A stretch of DNA of 64,000 bases. Origin: Lichenostomus cassidix (taxonomy: Eukaryota > Chordata > Aves > Passeriformes > Meliphagidae). The notes beneath the pieces are model-generated. The model did no database searches, had not been told where the DNA came from, and saw nothing but the letters and a program-made list of their open reading frames with translations. Position numbers and translations under genes: made by a program. The stretch covers positions 83,297,405-83,361,404 of the forward strand of contig CM039182.1 of NCBI GenBank assembly GCA_008360975.2, written 5' to 3'. How positions within the stretch are numbered: the stretch's first letter is position 1; each line of letters begins with the position of its first letter. Positions 36,566-47,694 of this stretch are shown in pieces.

Positions 36566-36680
36566 GGGAATATCACTCTGGACCACTGTTTTCTAGCAAC
36601 TTGGTATTTATTGCTGTGATGACTAAGAGCCCTATTGATCTCCTATAAGATAAAAGTTCATTGGATGACAGAAAAATACA
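36566..36680 (+). repeat. Unassigned dispersed repeat, copy B
   Basis: Partner of 34292-34404, 2.27 kb downstream and in the same orientation. The 20-base identical core is at 36600-36619. Flanking similarity fades within some tens of bases on both sides. Confidence 0.6.
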
Positions 36681-37303
36681 AGCCACGTGTTGTTACTCAT
36701 CTGTGGTTAGAGTGACTGCATGAAAATAATTTTCCCTGTTAGTGGTCAGCTACTGTTACTGTAATATGGAGTTTTCTGGAAGAAACCTGTTGGTAGTAGT
36801 TAAGAAAGGAGAACATGACAAGACGAGATCTTTGCATCTCAGGCAAGTGGACAATTTATAAATTTGACTTTGTAATTTATAATCCCTCCCCAAACCTGGT
36901 GGAGAGCTGTTCTTAGGAAATGCCTAAGTCTCTCAAAGAGCCTTAACCTTATTTATGGTGCAGAAAGACTTCCAAGAGCTGGTGGGAACAGTTCTCACTC
37001 TGTCCTACAAAATATGTGAGACAACCCATGGCTTCATCAGCAGATTTCAGCATCTGTACTCCATGGGCAGTGTGATTTAATGCATGTGTCAGAAGGGTGC
37101 CAGCACAATTGTCCTTCTGCTCACAGAGATTTCCCTTGTCTGAAGGACTCAATCATGTTTTTTGTATTGTATGTTGTCTGAAATGACAATGACATATTAT
37201 TTGCATTTTCCTCCTTCCAATGGTTTCACTGATATGGAACTATGGGAAGTCTGGAATAAAAGACTGTGTTGTGATATTCTTTCTTTCTGAAAGTCATGGG
37301 TTG

Positions 37304-37408
37304 GTTTTTGGGTTTTGTTGGTTTTTTTTTTTTGGTTGGGTTTTTTTCTGTTGTTGTTGGTTTTGGGGTTTTTTTGTTTGCTTTTTCTTTAAATTTTTTT
37401 TTTTTAAA
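37304..37408 (+). repeat. T/G-rich low-complexity tract
   Basis: Runs of T broken by G singles and pairs (GGTTTTTGGGTTTTG, GTTGTTGTTGG, GGGGTTTTTTTG). Open frames on both strands here (Phe/Gly/Val-rich on plus, Lys/Pro/Thr-rich on minus) are products of this composition and not genes. On the G-containing strand, several separated G runs could in principle form a weak quadruplex. Confidence 0.85.
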
Positions 37409-37540
37409 AAGTGTGTTTACCACTCTCTGGAATATTTTATTTGTGTTGTCATTTCCAAAGTTGATGACATCAAGCTGTAATTTCCAAAGCCTTCTAAATA
37501 CACTCCCAGACAATGCTTGTTAGAAACTGCCAAAATGGCA

Positions 37541-37612
37541 ATGCTAGGTTTACAGTTAGACTCATATGATCTGAAAGGTCTTTTCCAATCTAAAAGTTTA
37601 TATGATTCCAAA
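37541..37612 (+). mobile_element. CR1 3'-end remnant
   Basis: The segment GACTCATATGATCTGAAAGG then TCTTTTCCAATCTAAAAG and TATATGATTCC follows the CR1 3' terminus, where GACTCGATGATCTT, AAGGTCTTTTCCAACC and ATGATTCTATGATTC occur in the same order. Only the last 70 or so bases are recognisable. Confidence 0.75.
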
Positions 37613-39764
37613 ATACAGTAATTGTAAAACAAAATTAAAGGTACTGGTATGTATTTTATGGAGCATGTGTTATGTTTTTGATTTGATATTTTATGTGTAA
37701 ACAAATATGGTAGAGCTGACAAGGAGAACTTGAATGGAGACTTGATCACAACCTCAAGAGCAACAAATTGCTATAGGGAATAAGGACCAAGCTTCCCCAG
37801 ATGGAAGCTGATGTGTGATGCAAGCAAACCCCTTGTTTTGTGTTGACACTTGACGTAGTCATAATAACAAGGGATTCCCTGCAACTGGGAACTGTAATGC
37901 CTACAGAGTTTTTGACAGTTTCCATGTGGCCCTGAGAATAATTATTAGCTTTTCTGTGGCCAAAAAATCCCAGTTTTTTACTATTATAATTATCACCCTC
38001 AGTAATCTCCTTGATTATAGTATCTTATGTTTCATAGAACAATCTATTCAGAATAAAGTGAGTAACTTAATGACATCTTTGACTTCAGTCTGTCTTTATG
38101 TGTCCCTCTATGTATTTGTGTGTGAAGCAAGGTTTCCATTAACCAGACAGTATCCTCATAATGTCTTCAGTAAAGAAAGACTTAGATTGTTATTTTTATT
38201 GTGTACAGTGAAATGAGTTAAAACTCAGCATGACAAGCTGACTCTGAAAATTATAGCTGCTTCTCTGTGCTTTTCTTCACACATACCTTTGGCAAAGCAA
38301 TGTGGCAACGTTAATTTGTTACTACACTCAGTGAATTCTTTCAGGTATCCAGTTCTGTGTGTGGGGCAGCTTTAGGAAGTTACTTTTCCCTTTCTGAGAC
38401 TCTTTCTTTATCTGAGAAGCAAAGGCAACCATGCTGACTTTGCATAGTGCTTTGTGACTTGCTTGTTGAAAGGACCATGCAAGAGTGGGATATAGTAATT
38501 ACCACTGTTCTTCACTGTATTTTCTTTGTTTCACTGAAGCAGTTTCGGTAACTTCTAGCTTTATTATTTTAGCTTTTATATTCTATTATACCACTAATAT
38601 ACTACTTTATTTAGTGAATTAAATATTCTGAAATTATTTTCTAGTGTAGAATTCAGGCAAATATATTTACTGTCTTAAAAGAATAGCTTTGATTCTATTA
38701 GAAGATTAAAATGCAGATGAGATGAACTGCCTGAAGAGAGCATACTCAATAAACTGGTTTATTACTATAATACTGCAGTTTGGAAACAGTTTTTCAAAGC
38801 CTATTATCACACATAAAAACATTGTTGTCTCTATTTTTGTTTAAAATAATTCTGAAACCTGTTTTGCAGAAGAGTTGAAGTTTGAAAGGTGAGGTGACCT
38901 GGATGAAAATTGCTGGATTTTGTGATTGGAATTTATTGCTGCCTTCATGTTTGGTTTATTACACTTCTGAATGTATTCATTATTGATATACATGGCTAAT
39001 ACTTTTAGAATCCTCATAAGATCTTGGAATCAATTTACATGTTGTGGTAGTCTAAAAAGTTTGTAAGCAAAATGTAAAAGTATTTCCTCTGTGTATGTAA
39101 TTTCTGAATGTATTGATCACTTACTCATTATTTTTGAAGGGAGAGAATGTAAATACAGCTCCAAATTTTCTTTTTCTCTCACACAAGTAATTTAATGTAA
39201 AGCAAAATGCATACTTTCCCTGTGACAGTCCTGACATAGCTTTAAACTAAGGGTGATACAGTTTCATGGAGTTGTATGGTACTGTTCTCTAGAGAACTCA
39301 ATATATCAATGAGGATATGAGGTTATTAAAAAATACATGTTATATATGTATGGTTTTTTATGTAAGTCATATGCAGTATTTTTTCCGCAGATGAAGGAAA
39401 GGCAAGTACCATCTGAAAGCAGGAGACACAAACCTAGTCTAAGTACCATACCAGAGAGACTACACACCTTTGCATGTGTTCCACAGGAATAAAACACAAA
39501 GGACCCCTACATGTTACTCTCAACCTGCCCTGTCACCTTTTTGTTATTTTTTCCTGTTGTACCTCTCATGCAGAGTTTTCCAAGTCTAGATTTTGTATAG
39601 AAAACTTACAACAAAACTGTGTGAATTCAATATAAATCTGTAAAGAGGAGGAAAAAAATTGTGAGTGACATCATGAGGCATTTCTTTAAGTCAATAATTT
39701 CTCTATTCTTATTATAAGGTGAATTCTTCTTTAAGAAGTTTTCTGGAAGACCCTGATCCCCAAC

Positions 39765-39995
39765 CAGTTGGTCAGCTGTGGATTTTGGGTCCCCTGGGCA
39801 GGAGAGATCTGACAGGAATGGGCTGAGGGGGACTCCCCCCTTGCGTAGGGGCTGCTGCAGGCTCAGCTTTCAATTTCCACCCACCCCACTCTCCTAGCTG
39901 GGTGTCACAGGGTGTCACAGGTCAGTGCCTGCCCACTGGCTTTGTGTCCCCTGTGGCCTCTGCTAACCTGCCTGAGGGCCAGCCCCACTCCTGGG
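39765..39995. other. GC-rich block with 10-bp duplication
   Basis: A sharp local rise in G and C, with CCCCTGGGCAGG, GGGGGACTCCCCCC (near 39829-39842, a short palindrome) and the 10-mer GGTGTCACAG in tandem at 39901-39920. It has abrupt edges against AT-rich DNA. It may be an old transposon I cannot name; no exon or promoter is supported. Confidence 0.45.
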
Positions 39996-40187
39996 CAACC
40001 TCATCTCTTCTAAATAGTTGTTTTCTTAATGACTTCAGATGCAGTTAGCTAGATGTTCTCCCTGGGTAGATATTTGGGTCTTGACTAGATTGCCCAATTC
40101 TACAGCATTTGATAAAGCTAGGAGTTTGAAAAGCTGGCCAAAGAAATAGTGCCTTCCTTGTGTACTGGTGTCTGTTAGAAAGCAAAT

Positions 40188-40265
40188 TTTCTTTTCTTCC
40201 CTCTTCCTTTTCCCTTTCCCTTCTTGCTTCACCCTTCTTTTTTTTTTTTCTTTTTTTTTTTTTTT
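40188..40265 (+). repeat. Polypyrimidine / poly-T tract
   Basis: TTCTTTTCTTCCCTCTTCC leads into CCTTTTCCC repeats and then a long interrupted T run. The Lys/Arg-rich minus-strand frame 40035-40292 is produced by this tract. Confidence 0.85.
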
Positions 40266-43200
40266 AAGGGCAATTGGAATAGAACCTTTCAAATTTCAAA
40301 GAAGAATAATTAAGAAAGGTATTTCAGCCCTTTCCTGGGAAAGTTAGTTAACATTAAGGCACTTTGACACATGGCAATAAGATTAGATGGATTATCCTCA
40401 AATTGATGGAAAGATCACAGATGATTCCCATTTGTAACTGAGACTCATGAAAACCAGATACATACTTGAGATAAAACCAATCTGTGATTATATTAATTAG
40501 AACAAACCAATAACTTAGTATTTATAATTTATTTCATGTTGTTCACATATCTTCAGATCTACTCAGAAATATAATTAGGATCCGTGCCTGACAAGTACAG
40601 TTTAATTACTCTGATACATCTCTTTTGATGTATACAGAAGTAAAATGGTAGTCAGGCCATTACAATGCCTTTATTTAAGAAAAGAGCATATAAATGACAC
40701 AATAAAAATGCTTGCAGGCCAGGTTTCTAGAAAACTGGCAAAAGATGTCAGGTGATGCACTCAGTTGCACATTTAGATGCCATTAGCTGAAGACACACAT
40801 ATAAAAGGCACTTTATAAAATCAGAGACTGTTTCGTTTTACTTGCATTATATTTTCTCCTGTATTCACAGATGTAGACAGTATAAAGTTGGGTGGGGCTG
40901 CCAAGGAGATTAATTTTTATATTAACAAAATTTCATCAGGACTCTAATTCCTCTATACTCCAGTCTGCAAGTATATTAAATCATGCAAGATTAAGGTATT
41001 TTCATTTCCTTACTGAGTAATCATCTGAGCAATCTCTGTCTTTTCCTTTGTAAAAGTTACTAACAGATAATGCTGTACATACATCTGCATTTTCCCAAAT
41101 TACAGTGATAAGAAAAAACAGTTCTTGATAAAGTAACTGAGACTTAGCATGGTAAAGGTAAAAAGAGCTTTTTTGCCCTTGGTATTGAGTGTGGCAGGTT
41201 TGAAACAAAGTTTTGCAAGATATAATCCAAACACAGCCTTTCAAAGAGATCCAGGCTGTCCATGGCTGCAGATGAAACTGGCTCCTTTCCATTATAGAAA
41301 CCAGAGAGTGAAAATACCATGCAGGGAAACAGGCAGCATACACAGCAGCTTTCATTTCAGATGTCTTAAGCTGAAGGAGTGATTCATTCTCAGCAACTGA
41401 TTTTAATCACAGTTGAAGACAGCTATCCTACTGCTCACATATATCCTCCTCTAAGCAAAATTGTCTCCACACAGGACGTTCAGCTAAGCATAAAACCTCC
41501 CTTATGTCAAAGGAATATTTGACTGACTGAAAAAAAAAAAAAATTGAATTCTTTGAATGCGACATGTAGCAGGATGTTCTACCACCGTATGGAATTCAAT
41601 TTTTTAATATTTGTTGAAAAACTAAGACTAACCAGAATTTTTAATAATTTTTTTTAATCTACTCTATGAAAAAAGTGGGCAATGAGCAACATAGGACATT
41701 ATATTTTATATATGCTGAGAGGGGTAGCTGGGATTTACCTCACAGAGGCTGGAATATGTGCCACCATCATAGCCTAAACCCGAGAATAAATAGATTGCTA
41801 CTGAGGACTGACTTAGTCCAAGTATCTTAAACCATCTACTTTTCCCACAGATTAGTGAACATGCACAAGTTGTGATTCACATGATAACTTTTTAGTTTTT
41901 ACTTTTTGCTCCCATTTCTTCCACCAAGGAAACATTAGGGTTAATTGCTAAACTGATGAAGGGCTGCATGCAAATTTTAGACAAAGCTGGCACATTTTCC
42001 CACCAAATATGTACAGACATATTAAAACCAACCTAACTCAACCTTTTTTTCTTTTTTTTTTTTCACTATTTATTGATTTTATATTGTCAGTGAATTTCAG
42101 TGCTTCTAATTTTCAGAAGTTGTATTTGGTTCTTACTCTGCATTGAATTAAGATGAAAATAGAAATAAAATAAAAAATGCCAGTAAGCTATTATTTGAAT
42201 CAAAATTAATTAAGCGTGAATATGCAGCAGTTATTAAAAAGTGTTTATCACTGACAAGACAGTGCTTTATTAAACAAAAAATCTGTGCCTACTTCATGCA
42301 ATTCAAGATGTTTTAACTAGTAAAATTCAGCTTGTCATATTTCCATAATAACTAAATTTTTTATGAAAAAAGCTTTATTTATCTATTGGGAATGGACTGC
42401 CTAATCTAGGAGAAAATATTTCTGACTATTGAGAAGTGGCTATGAGTTCCTTTCAACAAATTCTGGTACTTTATAAAATCTATCCCTCCTTTTGCTAGAC
42501 TTTAATTAAATTATAGATGGTCTAGGTAGTAAGTAGGCAGGGCTAAAATCTCATTTTATGTTAGAGCTTATAAGCTTTTGTAGCTTATACTGATATGGGA
42601 CTTGAGATAAATGATGATGTCAACTAATAATATAATTCTAGTAAGAACAACAACTGTAATAAAACAGTAAAAGAAAAAGAAAAATATATATAATATAATA
42701 AGCATTTGGATTTTTGTGTGTGTGTGCATTTAGGAAAGACTGGAGATCTGCAGTATGTCTTCATTTTATTCTTGTTGCTTTCCATGTGTGTTACCCATGA
42801 TTGTTAGAGAAAATATTTTAAATCAGAACTACTTTGTTGCAAAAATGACTAACAGCATTGCAACCACCAGGTTGTCTAATGTGCCACAGTTTGTCACTGA
42901 TCTACAGAAAGACATGCCAGCAAACTTTCCCTCACAGGCTATACAAGAAGACATGAAATATTACTGATGCTGTTTGCATGCAGATAACGTCCCAAGTACA
43001 GTCAGTCATGGAAAGCCTGCTTGTTTCTAACACTTACATAAACAATGTAATCCTCATTTTGTTATAAGGATGTATTTTTAACCTGTGAATCTCTTTATCA
43101 ATCTCTTTATGCTGAAACATAAGAACTTTTTTGAGATATTTGTAGTTTTTGTTGTCCATGATCTCTGACGGTTATGCTTAGAGAGTGTACAAACTACAAA

Positions 43201-46094
43201 ATACCCTTAGCCATTGCCATCCTCTCAAAGACAAGTAACAGATTACACACAAATTTTACTGAGATAGTCCTGATCAAAACAAAAAATATAGAAAGGGTTT
43301 TTTAAATAGCCAAAACATACAATTGTTAAAGATTCAATTGAACAAGCCAAAATATTATGAATTATTTTTGATTTACATTAAAAAATACACAAACTTTGCA
43401 TTCCTTTACCTCCATTTTCAAGTCATTGTCTCTGCATATAAAACAACCTTATTTTTTTAGTGTTTTTTTTGTTTGCCCTCCAAATATTTTAAAATCCATT
43501 TAGTATGTAGCTTCCTTACTTTGTGATTTGTACTAAGAAATTTTGAAGCCATTTTCACAGTTCTTTAGATATCTGAAAAAAGGTGATGAAATGCTGTCGT
43601 GGCAATGTAGTTTTTTATTTTTTGTGTTTGTATCTGTTTTTCTAGTACATATTAAAAAGACTGTGGTACATCAGCCCAGGACAATGTCTCCTGGAGTTAT
43701 TGTTTCCAGATTGTCATTTGAACTGTGCAAATTGTCAAGGTTTGAATCAGTTATGTTGAAAGCCTTTTTTTTTAGCTCAACCAAGCAAGAGAACTACTAA
43801 AGTTATGACTTTCACTGGCTTTTATTTTTTTTTTTTCAGTAGAAAGCACTTCTGTATCTCATGATTGAAAATGAATACAATTGTGACAACATTTCTTATT
43901 TCTTCACATCTTTCTCTTTAGCCTGTTATTTTCTCTGTATATTAGGTTTTCTTTTTGTTCTTCCTGTTTTTTAGGAAAAATGTTGTTATCTAGAATAAGG
44001 GCCTTTGTAAATGACTGAAAAGGACCTGCTTTCCTCTCCACAGCAGTTTATCAGTGCTCTGTGGAGATTGTAGAAGAAACCTGAACCTGAAAAATGTTCC
44101 ATACACTTACATTTTATCTATAGTTTATTCTTATACCCAACTTTTACAAGATAAAAAGTGTAAATAATGGAAGATGTTGAAATGTTCTTGAAGACTCACA
44201 GAGGATTACAAATAACTACAGTGAGAAAGTATTGGTTTGGTGCTTAGGTGAGCAAGTTCCTCACTAATGACTATTCCAAACCCCATTTTCTATCGTTATT
44301 TCCTATTCTGCCTTAGTTTTCTGCTCAAGCCTTTGTGTGTTGAACAAGCTGTTGGAATTTCCTTATATCCAGCCAGGAGAGACAACACCACCTCCTATTC
44401 TGCTCAGCAACACAGATCTGATCCGTGTGAAGTTCCTGTGCAGGTTTTGTACACATGCATGTGTATCACCCAGTTCCTACTTCAGCACAGTTGGGTTGGG
44501 GAATGGTGTCTTACCATATATTCTTCTCTCTCTCCTTCCTAAAGGATGGTAATAAGGGACGTGATGATCCTTGGACTATTGGCAGACTCTGCCACCACCA
44601 ATGGCCCAGATGGTGCCCCATCAGGGAGGGCATGGACAGGGCTTGGGTCACTCTCAGCTCCCAGCTCAGCCTCTGCTGTGGAGTAACCTGCTCATTCTGC
44701 TTCCTGGCAAGCTTCAGCAAAACATAAATGAAAGAAGTGTTTAGTGCTGTGAAAGGTGAAAACTGCAGCCTTTAACTGATAGGTACCTGAGGCAGAAGCA
44801 AACCGATGTTTTCCAGAGCCACAAGGTGCCCAAGGTCCACAGGACAATGCTTGTGCTTTTCCTTGGACTACCTTTGAAGCTCACTCCTTTGGGCTTTGGC
44901 ATCTCCATTGTACTGCAAGAACTCACAGCCTGTAAATATCTCCATAAAGTCAGCCACTATCACCATTATCTAAATAAAAGGATGTATCATCTAAAATGTA
45001 CCTAGAGGAGGAAATGCCAGATGGCCATTTCTCTTCTTTCCCTATAGTCTGATTAAAAAATGTGTCGGGCAAGAGAAACAGATCCAAAATCAATTTATTT
45101 TGCTGCAAAATCTTAGTCCTCATCTGTACAGAAATACAGAATACTTTGGAGGCAATTTGCATTTAATCTGTTGAAGTTACTGTAATTTGCTTTACTTTCA
45201 GTTATAATTTGATGCAGGGATCTTGAGCAAAAATTTCTCTGTTCTTGATCATAAGGGCAAGAGAAAGAGACCTGCACTCAGCTGGGCACCAACTTTTTAT
45301 CTGCCCTGGGCAATACTAAAAATGATAGTGGGAAGGGCATGCCTAGGTCAGGAAAGGGTGCTAGGTGCTCTCCAGGGAAGAACCTTTTCCCCACTACGTT
45401 TCGGGGCAGGTGCTAAAAGAAGGACATGTATCCCTGTGTTTTGAGAAACAGCAACATATTCTCCTGTGCTATATTAATATTAAATTCGTATTCTCATCTT
45501 AGTCTAAAAATCCTTACCAGGGCCTATATGCACATAAACATTTTAGTTAAAACCAAAAGCCCCACTGTATTATTTTAGAACTCAGGCAAACTTGGATGAA
45601 AAAAAGCACCAATTCCAATCCAAGGTGCATAGCTGCAAGTAGACAAAATTTAAATGACCAAGAATAATAAGACTAAAAAGTAAAAATGTTCAAATTCTGC
45701 CTAGACTGCTTTAATATTTGTTTTTCAATGAAATTGCCATATTTTTAGTTTGAAGAAGGAATAAAATATTCCTTTTCACTAGGTGGAATTGGGAATAAAT
45801 ACAGCTAGACTAGGACTTGACTGGCAGCAAAAATACCCAATTGAAATTTCGTGGCTCACTGATAAATGCCAGCTTCAGCCTTCCCCAGAAACTTGGGGAA
45901 ATGAGACTGGTCTCTCTGGAGCTTGGCAAGGTTGCTGCTTTTTTTCACTTTGAGATTTGAATCGATTGATTTGATGAAAAGTAATTTATCAAGGGGTAAA
46001 AGCAACAGGATAATTTACAGTGCAATGAGATGATTTGCCATCCCTAAAATTGCTTTCCTGAAATCTAAAACTATGTGCAGTCCTTTCCTTGGCA

Positions 46095-46345
46095 AGGCTA
46101 TTAGTGGGGCTGCTTTTTGCTTCCCGCCGCTTCGGCCACAATCTTTCAGTTTGTGATTTTCAGGTCCCTGCCCGCTCACCCCAGGCTGGATGCTGGCAGC
46201 AGCTCTCTGCATTTCAAGTCCCTTGGCTACTGCTCCCACAGGCAGTCTGACTCTGCTTCATCCTGCACTTGGCATGCTTGTGCTGCTTCACCTCGCTGTC
46301 CCAGCTCTTGGCTGCCCTGGAGAAACTTTGCTCTTGCCTCTTAAG
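46095..46345. other. GC-rich block of unknown origin
   Basis: Locally GC-rich, with a small CpG cluster near 46124-46138 (CCCGCCGCTTCGGCC). The overlapping frames 46117-46344 and 46190-46408 (75 and 72 codons) have no recognisable domain. No CpG island of promoter size is present. Confidence 0.4.
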
Positions 46346-47344
46346 TGTGTATTTCTGCTATCCGAGCAAAAACCTCGGGGTGTTTCCTTGCTAACAAAGT
46401 ACTCCTAAAGCAGTCTGTCCCTGTCCCTTTACCTGGGCTTCTATCTTTTTACTTTGAGCAGTTGCCTGAGCCACTTCTTCACTTTGTGTCAGCCCAGACT
46501 TATAAAAAAATCTCCACAGTTGTGAAATATCCACTGTTTCATATCAGAACTTATTTATTAACAAAAATCCCTCTGTTGATACATTTTAAAAGGTTTTAGA
46601 CCCATTTAGACACGTTTACCCATTTGTATCATTTTACAAGTCTATTGATACATCAGGTGTCAGGTGAACACCATTTATTTAGTCTGGCAGAACTCATTTT
46701 GGTAAAACTTGAGCACAGAACTTACACTGGGGGAAGAAGTTATTTTAAATTATTGCTTAGTTTTGATACTTGAGCTGTTGACTGAAAACATCTTTTGTTT
46801 TTTAGAAAATACACAGAATGTCCAGCCTTTTGTCACAGTTAAATTATCTTAAAACTATTGTCTTTACAGCTTGGTTTTGGTAGTTTCTTTTTATTATATC
46901 AATCTGAACTCTATGTTCTTGAACCTATTAATTAAACATGTCTGTAAGGATTTGCTTATTTTGACCCTAAGAATTAAAGAAGATTCTGAGAGCATTTCTG
47001 AAGCAGAACCTCCCATACAGAATGTAAAAAAATACCTCAAACTTTGTTGCAAAACCCCCTGATATGTCCCTTAGGCAAACAGTTCAGCTCTTTGAATTGT
47101 AGATGGTAACAGAAAATACACCACTGAGCTGCCAAGTGCATTTAAACATTTTACTGCTTTATTGTGTTGCATACAAAAAGCAGTATTTCCTTCCCAGTCT
47201 AGATGAGAATATAAATGTTTTTGGAGCTTTTCTGTGGACAGAGTTAATTGTTTTTTCTCTCATATCTTCTCTTATTTCTCTGCTGATGTTTCTTCTCCCC
47301 CCACCACCACTGTCTCAAGAGATGCCTTAAATTACATTTAGCCT

Positions 47345-47694
47345 TGGTAAGATGCAGTGTTGAACACACAGTCTCCACGATGGTATGGCAAAGACACTTT
47401 ACTGCAAAAATCCAGGGCTCTTAAACTGTCAGTTTGTTATGAGTTTCAATACTTGTGAGGCACAACAAATGTGCTTAACCAACCACCATAGACCACGATA
47501 GCAACAGACATCAGTGTAACCAATCACCAACTCCATGGTGTGAGCACTTATTGGTTCTAATAATTGTTCTACAATTATGTAACTTGTTTTTCACCTCTAG
47601 TTTAGCTGAGTCCTTCCCAGAATGCTTTTCTAATTAGCTAAAGCAATGGAAGTCAGCAAGGATTTTACAAGGGCACCAAGGCCCTCACTTTGCA
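47345..47694 (-). mobile_element. Probable old solo LTR, alpharetrovirus-like, minus strand
   Basis: On the minus strand the segment has the order of a short class II LTR. CCAAT-type boxes (ATTGGTT and ACCAATAAG; plus-strand positions about 47515-47560) come first, then a TTTAAGAGCC TATA-like word (47412-47426 on plus). A variant polyadenylation signal AGTAAA follows (47398-47403), and an R/U5-like end (ACCATCGTGGAGACTGTGTG). The candidate ends are TG at 47345 and CA at 47694 on the plus strand, giving about 350 bp, close to the size of alpharetroviral LTRs. The flanks TAGCCT and AGGCCT match at only four of six bases, so the target duplication is decayed or the ends are misplaced. No internal viral sequence is seen. 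Confidence 0.5.

Larger units (their letters stand above)
34192..37300. other. AT-rich unique DNA with one dispersed repeat pair
   Basis: No gene is recognised. The only structure found is the diverged direct-repeat pair listed separately. A cluster of CATTTAAT/CAATTTAAT words lies near 36066-36100. Confidence 0.6.
37613..47344. other. AT-rich unique non-coding DNA
   Basis: About 9.7 kb without a recognised gene. The longest frame is 41002-41355 on the minus strand (117 codons), with no domain. Two GC-richer blocks and several homopolymer tracts are listed separately; further short poly-A or poly-T runs lie near 41530-41543 and 42043-42063. Confidence 0.65.

Noticed and set aside
37226..37513. 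Lys/Pro/Thr-rich minus-strand frame resembling a basic low-complexity protein
   Set aside because: It is produced entirely by the T/G-rich tract at 37304-37408.
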